A model generated the notes under the pieces. The model did not search any database and was not told the DNA's origin. It was given only the letters and a program-made list of their open reading frames with translations. 8,651 nt of DNA, from assembly GCA_937892315.1 (NCBI GenBank), contig CALAVF010000077.1, positions 1 to 8,651 on the forward strand. Reading direction: 5' to 3'. Of the stretch, positions 4,512-8,651 are shown piece by piece (position 1 is the first letter of the stretch; the number at the start of each line of letters is the position of its first letter). The stretch is from an uncultured Prevotellaceae bacterium. GTDB lineage: Bacteria; Bacteroidota; Bacteroidia; Bacteroidales; Bacteroidaceae. The position numbers and the translations under genes are program-made.

Positions 4512-7001
4512 TTACTTCACGGCAACCTTCTTGCCGCCTCGGATGTACACACCCTTTCTCGCGGGCTTGCCATTCAGTTTCCTGCCGTCCAGCGTGTACC
4601 AGTCGGCATCATCGTCGGTCTCTGTCTGTATGCCGCCGATGCCCGAAGGAATCGTCACCGTCAGCACACCATCCACATACACAAACTCATAGTTCATGGC
4701 ACTGCCGCCACCAACCACCAATGTGTAGGTGCCCACGGGACTCTCTTTCGTCGCCACGCAAGTCACGTCGGGCTCTTCCGTCAACGCCGACACGTCATCG
4801 TCCAGTTTCCATCCGCTATACGACACTTCAAACGCAGGGTTCTCCTCACCCTGCTCTCGGCTCGCATCCTCTGCCCTCACCGTCAACTTTGCCTTTGTAA
4901 TGGTCAACGTGCCATTCACATACGTGTCGTTGTAGTTTTTCACACCGCCTTTCGACACAATAATTGGGTATGTGCCTACGGAGGACGTGGCCGTTGCCTC
5001 ACATGAGATGTCGGGTGTTCCTTCCAATGCCACACCCACAGAAGTGTACTCAAACGTCGGGTTCTCCTCACCATATTCGCGTGTATAACTCTTGGCTGTC
5101 ACAACCACAGCATCCGCATCGACAACGGTCAACGTGCCATTCACATACGAGCATTCATAGTTCTGTGCCTCCGCACTGCTTACCACGATGTCATACGTGC
5201 CTGGAGCACTGCCCATAGTAGCCGCACAAGTCACTGTCGGCATCTTCGTCAACACGTTTTCTGTCTCATTCATCTTGAAACCCGTGTAAGTCACACCGAA
5301 TGGAGGCAGAGCCTCGCCCTGCTTGATGACATAACTCTGTGCCGAAATCGTCAGCGGTGCTTTCTTAATCGTCAGCGTACCATTGACATACGTATCATTG
5401 TAGTTTGTCACACCGCCCTTCGTGATGACGATAGGATATGTGCCCACAGGAGAAGCGGCGGTCGCCCCACACGAAATGTCGGGTGTCCCGTCCAATGCCT
5501 TTCCTGCCGATGTGTACTCAAACGTCGGATTCTCCTCGCCATATTCGCGTGTGTAACTCTTGGCAGTCACTACCACTGGATCGGCATTGGCGATAGTCAA
5601 TACCCCTTTCACATACAACATATCGTAGTTCTTCGCCTCTGCTCCATCCGCTACGATATCGTATGTACCCAAGACGCTCGAAAACGTGGCTGTACAGGTC
5701 ACCGTTGGCTGCTTGGTCAGCACATCCTTCGTCTCGTTGTTCTTGAAACCATCGTATTCAACCTCAAAAGTCGGCAGAGCCTCACCTTGTTTGATGACAT
5801 AACTCTGAGCCGTCAGCGTCAGCGGAGCCTTGGTGATAGTCAAAGTTCCATTCACGTAACTGTCGTTGTAGTTCGTCACACTTCCCTTCGACACGACAAT
5901 AGGATATGTGCCTACAGGAGAAGCGGCGGTTGCCTCACACGAAATGGCCGGTGTACCTGTCAGTGCTGCTCCAGCCGAGGTATATTCGAATGCAGGGTTC
6001 GCTTCGCCGTATTCTCGTATGTAGTTCTTGGCAGTCACCACCACCGGGTCTGCTTCGACAATGTTTAAGGTGCCGTTCACATACGAGATGGCATAATTCC
6101 CTGCTTCTGCACCCGAGACTGTCACATCGTATGTACCAGGGGCACTACCAGAACTGGCAGTCGTTCCCAGTTCTGGCTTTTTTGCCAAGACATCTTCGGT
6201 TTCACCATTCTTGAAACCGCTATATACTGCGGCAAATGCCGGCAATGGCTCTCCTTGCTTAATGGTATATGTACCTCCACTGACAGAAAGCGGCGCTTTC
6301 GTAATGGTCAATTTGCCATTATTAACCGTAAAGTCCCCTTCCACAGTTCCCCTGCCTACCACGATTTCATATTCACCCACAGGTGAAGCCTTGGTCGCAC
6401 CTGTTGTCAGTTCCGGAGTTCCTGCGATTTCTGCATCAGCCGTATAGGTCAGCGGCGGGTTCTCGTCGCCATACACACGTGTCTTGTCCTCTGCCGTAAT
6501 CACAGGCACAACGGCAGGTGCAATCGTCACCTCGAAAGAGAAATCGCTCCACTTCGACTGGTCGCCATTACTCTCCGTAAATGCCTGAGATTTGATGAAC
6601 ACTGTCTTCACGCCCTCACCGACTGTTTCATCTGCCTCTAAAGTCACATATACCAAGGCACCTTCTTTCTCATAAAACTCGGCGTTGGTCATGGAAAACG
6701 ACAGGAAGCGATAGGTGTTTGAACCCATGTCAGCCACATTCAGCGTGTGGTCGTCTATTCTGTCTTCATTCAGGCTTGCCATCAGTTTCCCTTTCTTGTT
6801 TTTAGCGATGGAGAGACCTTCTGGCAGCACCAGATCGAACTGAAACGCCACATATTCAGCATCTGGATTGTCTAAGGCGATAGCCACCTCTTTGGTTTCA
6901 CCTGCACGCATGGTGACACTCTCAACCGTCAGGTTGTCGGCGAAAGCCTTGCCGACGAACGCAAGCAAGACCAACGCCATGATCATTTTATGGATTCTCA
7001 T
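4512..7001 (-). CDS. Secreted surface protein: cohesin-like domain plus eight MBG-type repeats
   Basis: The 829-residue protein has a signal peptide (MIMALVLLAFVG, likely cleavage after KAFA, residue 21). Residues 22-161 form a cohesin/CBM-like beta-sandwich (VAFQFDLVLPEGLSI, then FLSFSMTNAEF), paralogous to the domain in the upstream gene. Residues 167-783 are eight MBG-type (MBG_2-like) repeats alternating between two subtypes: A with REYGEENPTFEYTS and GTYPIVVSKG, and B with YVIKQGEALP and GTYDIV. Each ends in YVNGTLTI. A Cys is conserved in the last six repeats (355, 436, 511, 592, 667, 748) but absent from the first two. The C-terminus (800-829), with WYTLDGRKL and GVYIRGGKKVAVK, resembles Bacteroidetes secretion/sorting tails. 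It is probably an extracellular adhesin or stalk; the ligand is unknown. ATG 7001 overlaps the upstream stop by four bases, pointing to translational coupling. Confidence 0.88.
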   Translation of the reverse strand: MRIHKMIMALVLLAFVGKAFADNLTVESVTMRAGETKEVAIALDNPDAEYVAFQFDLVLPEGLSIAKNKKGKLMASLNEDRIDDHTLNVADMGSNTYRFLSFSMTNAEFYEKEGALVYVTLEADETVGEGVKTVFIKSQAFTESNGDQSKWSDFSFEVTIAPAVVPVITAEDKTRVYGDENPPLTYTADAEIAGTPELTTGATKASPVGEYEIVVGRGTVEGDFTVNNGKLTITKAPLSVSGGTYTIKQGEPLPAFAAVYSGFKNGETEDVLAKKPELGTTASSGSAPGTYDVTVSGAEAGNYAISYVNGTLNIVEADPVVVTAKNYIREYGEANPAFEYTSAGAALTGTPAISCEATAASPVGTYPIVVSKGSVTNYNDSYVNGTLTITKAPLTLTAQSYVIKQGEALPTFEVEYDGFKNNETKDVLTKQPTVTCTATFSSVLGTYDIVADGAEAKNYDMLYVKGVLTIANADPVVVTAKSYTREYGEENPTFEYTSAGKALDGTPDISCGATAASPVGTYPIVITKGGVTNYNDTYVNGTLTIKKAPLTISAQSYVIKQGEALPPFGVTYTGFKMNETENVLTKMPTVTCAATMGSAPGTYDIVVSSAEAQNYECSYVNGTLTVVDADAVVVTAKSYTREYGEENPTFEYTSVGVALEGTPDISCEATATSSVGTYPIIVSKGGVKNYNDTYVNGTLTITKAKLTVRAEDASREQGEENPAFEVSYSGWKLDDDVSALTEEPDVTCVATKESPVGTYTLVVGGGSAMNYEFVYVDGVLTVTIPSGIGGIQTETDDDADWYTLDGRKLNGKPARKGVYIRGGKKVAVK
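4653..6503 (-). repeat. MBG repeat array with an A-B superrepeat of about 468 bases
   Basis: Four A-B pairs cover residues 167-316, 319-472, 475-629 and 632-783. Pairs 2 to 4 recur every 156-157 residues. At the DNA level the REYGE blocks of pairs 3 and 4 are nearly identical (near 5519-5574 and 5048-5103), suggesting recent duplication or gene conversion. Pair 1 is the most divergent, and the final B domain is a hybrid that opens with an A-like REQGEENPAFE. Confidence 0.8.
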
Positions 7002-8578
7002 TTTACAAGTTGTTTTTTACCGTTAATAATATACATTCCTCTGGGCAGCCCGTCTGTCGTTGTCGCCTGCTTACGCACCATGCGACCATCCATCGAATAG
7101 ATGTCCGACATGCCCTCTGTTTTTACCGCACTGATGCCAGTAGCCTCGTCAGAGAGAGCGTCAAACCTCTTTTCGCTATGGTTAGACGTGACGAACAGGA
7201 TGTTTTCTACAGAAACGTTGTCCGTATGATCACCCGTAATGCTCAAATTCAGCAGTTCTCCGTCATTTCCGCCATAGCAACTGTTGCTCAGCGAGTAAAC
7301 GACGACACGATAAAGACCATTTTCCACCTCTGTGTATGCCACATGGTGATTTCCGGCACGTTGGCTGTTGAGTGTGATGCCGTTCAACGTCTGTCCGTCG
7401 GACAATCTCACATCAAACTGCGAGGCGATGTAGCGACCCTCGTTGACAAGATTCAACGAAAGCATGTCGTCTCCGTTCTTCGTCAGCGTCAGCATGTCGT
7501 TGTCTGTCATCTCATCTTGTTCTGCCCTTCGTTCCTTAGCCGAGCCACCATCTGCCGAGAGGATGATGGAAACCACCTTCACAATGTCGGTCACGTTCAC
7601 CTCGCCGTCGCCGTTGAGGTCAGAAGCCGTAAAGACGAACTTGGCTGAAGGTTTGCCCAGCACATAGTTGACAATCTCCACGATGTCCGCCACGTTCACT
7701 TCCCCGTCACCGTTGGCATCTCCTTGCACAATAGGATCTATCTCCACGCTGAATGTAACGTCGCTCAGTTTCAGTTGTGTGCCGTCCACCTTCGTGAAGA
7801 TGACATTCTCAATCTTTCCCTCGTACACGCCAGCCTCCAAGTCGGCCTCTGTCTGCAGGAGGACGTTCAGAATGGCACCGGCATTGCCTTCTATCACACT
7901 GTTGGACATTGAGAAACTGAGGACTTTGTAGATGTTATCATCTGTCTTCGACACACTCAGGTTTTGGCTGTCATCCTCATAACGCTCCGTCTTGGTCACT
8001 TGGTATTTCCCCTTGCTGTCAGTTGCCAGCGTGAAGCCTGTCGGCAATACGAGGTCAAACTGATAGGCGGTCAAATCTGTCGTCTTGTTCTCCAACAGAA
8101 TATCTACAGAAACGGTCTTGCCTGGTGCAGTTGTCGCTTCAGAAACGCTCAGTTGTTCATCGGTCGATATCGCAGGTTCCTCCACTATCCCACCCTTGAA
8201 TATATCTTCTGTCCATCCTGCAGCAATGTAGGCATCCTTTGTACCATGGGGAATTGTAAGCACACAATCTGAGGAAATGTAATTAAATGCAGAATTTCCG
8301 AAGGAAAATGGTTCTTTTATTCTGGAAACAACGGAGGTCAAGCCGCGGCAACCATAGAAAGCATTATTGCCAATAGTCGTCACGCTGTTGGGGATGGTGA
8401 GGGAGGTCAAGCCGCGGCAACCAGAGAAAGCAGAACTGCCGATGCTCGTCACGCCATCGGGGATGATTGTGTTCTGACAGCCTTTTATCAAGGTGTTGGA
8501 TTCCGTCTCAATAATGGCATTGCAATTACCACGTGAATCATAAATGGTTTTTCCACTTTCTACCTTAATGGATGTCAA
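6998..8578 (-). CDS. BspA-type LRR protein with two cohesin-like domains and a type I dockerin (5' end uncertain)
   Basis: Residues 1-112 are BspA-type leucine-rich repeats (YDSRGNCNAIIETESNTLI, IPDGVTSIGSSAF, IPNSVTTIGNNAF), closed by the usual IPHGTKDAYIAAGW cap. Residues 141-281 are a cohesin-like domain (AYQFDLVLPTGFTL, LSFSMSNSV). Residues 286-340 are a type I dockerin with two EF-hand-like loops, DANGDGEVNVAD (287-298) and DLNGDGEVNVTD (320-331). Residues about 371-470 are a second, shorter cohesin-like domain, and 480-526 a tail with YSMDGRMV and GMYIINGKKQLVK. In other bacteria dockerins bind cohesins through calcium-held helices. The listed start is a TTG, but LRR-like coding continues upstream of it and no signal peptide is visible, so the gene is probably truncated or frameshifted at its 5' end. 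Its stop overlaps the next gene by four bases. Confidence 0.8.
   Translation of the reverse strand: MTSIKVESGKTIYDSRGNCNAIIETESNTLIKGCQNTIIPDGVTSIGSSAFSGCRGLTSLTIPNSVTTIGNNAFYGCRGLTSVVSRIKEPFSFGNSAFNYISSDCVLTIPHGTKDAYIAAGWTEDIFKGGIVEEPAISTDEQLSVSEATTAPGKTVSVDILLENKTTDLTAYQFDLVLPTGFTLATDSKGKYQVTKTERYEDDSQNLSVSKTDDNIYKVLSFSMSNSVIEGNAGAILNVLLQTEADLEAGVYEGKIENVIFTKVDGTQLKLSDVTFSVEIDPIVQGDANGDGEVNVADIVEIVNYVLGKPSAKFVFTASDLNGDGEVNVTDIVKVVSIILSADGGSAKERRAEQDEMTDNDMLTLTKNGDDMLSLNLVNEGRYIASQFDVRLSDGQTLNGITLNSQRAGNHHVAYTEVENGLYRVVVYSLSNSCYGGNDGELLNLSITGDHTDNVSVENILFVTSNHSEKRFDALSDEATGISAVKTEGMSDIYSMDGRMVRKQATTTDGLPRGMYIINGKKQLVK
8333..8423 (-). repeat. 69-base LRR-coding direct repeat
   Basis: A 22-base stretch starting GGAGGTCAAGCCGCGGCAAC is present identically at 8333-8354 and 8402-8423, exactly 69 bases (23 codons, one LRR) apart. 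A diverged third copy starts near 8571. On the minus strand it encodes the GCRGLTS turn of the repeat. Such near-identical units invite recombination and assembly collapse. Confidence 0.75.
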
Positions 8579-8651
8579 GCCGCTGCACCAAGTGAAAGCA
8601 TACTCGCCGATGCTTGTTACGGGGAATTTTAAAACTCTTTAGAAATCATTT
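8579..8651 (-). other. LRR-like coding continuation with an in-frame stop, upstream of the LRR gene
   Basis: In the frame of the LRR gene the minus strand reads VTSIGEYAFTWCSGL directly upstream of the TTG at 8578, a good BspA-repeat match, then KFP, and meets an in-frame TAA at 8639-8641. No ATG occurs between that stop and the TTG. The normal repeat would read IPNSVTSIGEYAF; here NS is missing after the P. So the coding signal extends past the listed start but breaks near 8620-8641. Confidence 0.65.

Overview
The window looks like a chromosomal piece from a Bacteroidales bacterium, most likely Prevotella or a close relative. The evidence is a eukaryote-type glycogen branching enzyme, BspA-type leucine-rich repeats of the variant with an NCNAIIET-like block, MBG-domain surface proteins, short C-terminal tails ending in GKK-hydrophobic-K, a TAnnTTTG-type -7 promoter box and weak ribosome binding sites. 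The genus is an inference. Every gene I can support lies on the minus strand; the long plus-strand frames are antisense shadows.

Layout in transcription order (high to low coordinates). First comes a two-gene surface-protein unit. An LRR / cohesin-like / dockerin / cohesin-like protein (6998-8578) has an unclear 5' end. It overlaps by 4 bases (ATGA) an 829-residue secreted protein (4512-7001) with one cohesin-like domain and eight MBG-type repeats. Both end in a similar short tail resembling Bacteroidetes secretion or sorting tails. A 580-base non-coding gap (3932-4511) follows. It holds a 150-base nested palindrome built around three 23-base repeats, two further hairpins, and a probable promoter for the next unit.

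The second unit runs from a secreted 14-repeat MORN protein (2807-3931) through an inositol-monophosphatase-family enzyme (1974-2774) and a YhcH/EbgC-family cupin (1470-1913) to a branching enzyme cut by the window edge (1-1295). The first two junctions are short (32 and 60 bases). The third is a 174-base AT-rich spacer full of direct and inverted TTTACGATTT repeats, so glgB may be transcribed separately. The last three genes fit sugar, sugar-phosphate and glycogen metabolism; the role of the MORN protein is unknown.

The items most worth a second look are the symmetric nested palindrome at 4340-4489, the overlapping cohesin/dockerin gene pair with shared paralogous domains, the missing start and signal peptide of the LRR gene, and the alternating MBG superrepeat. 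I saw no CRISPR array, tRNA, rRNA, transposase or phage gene.
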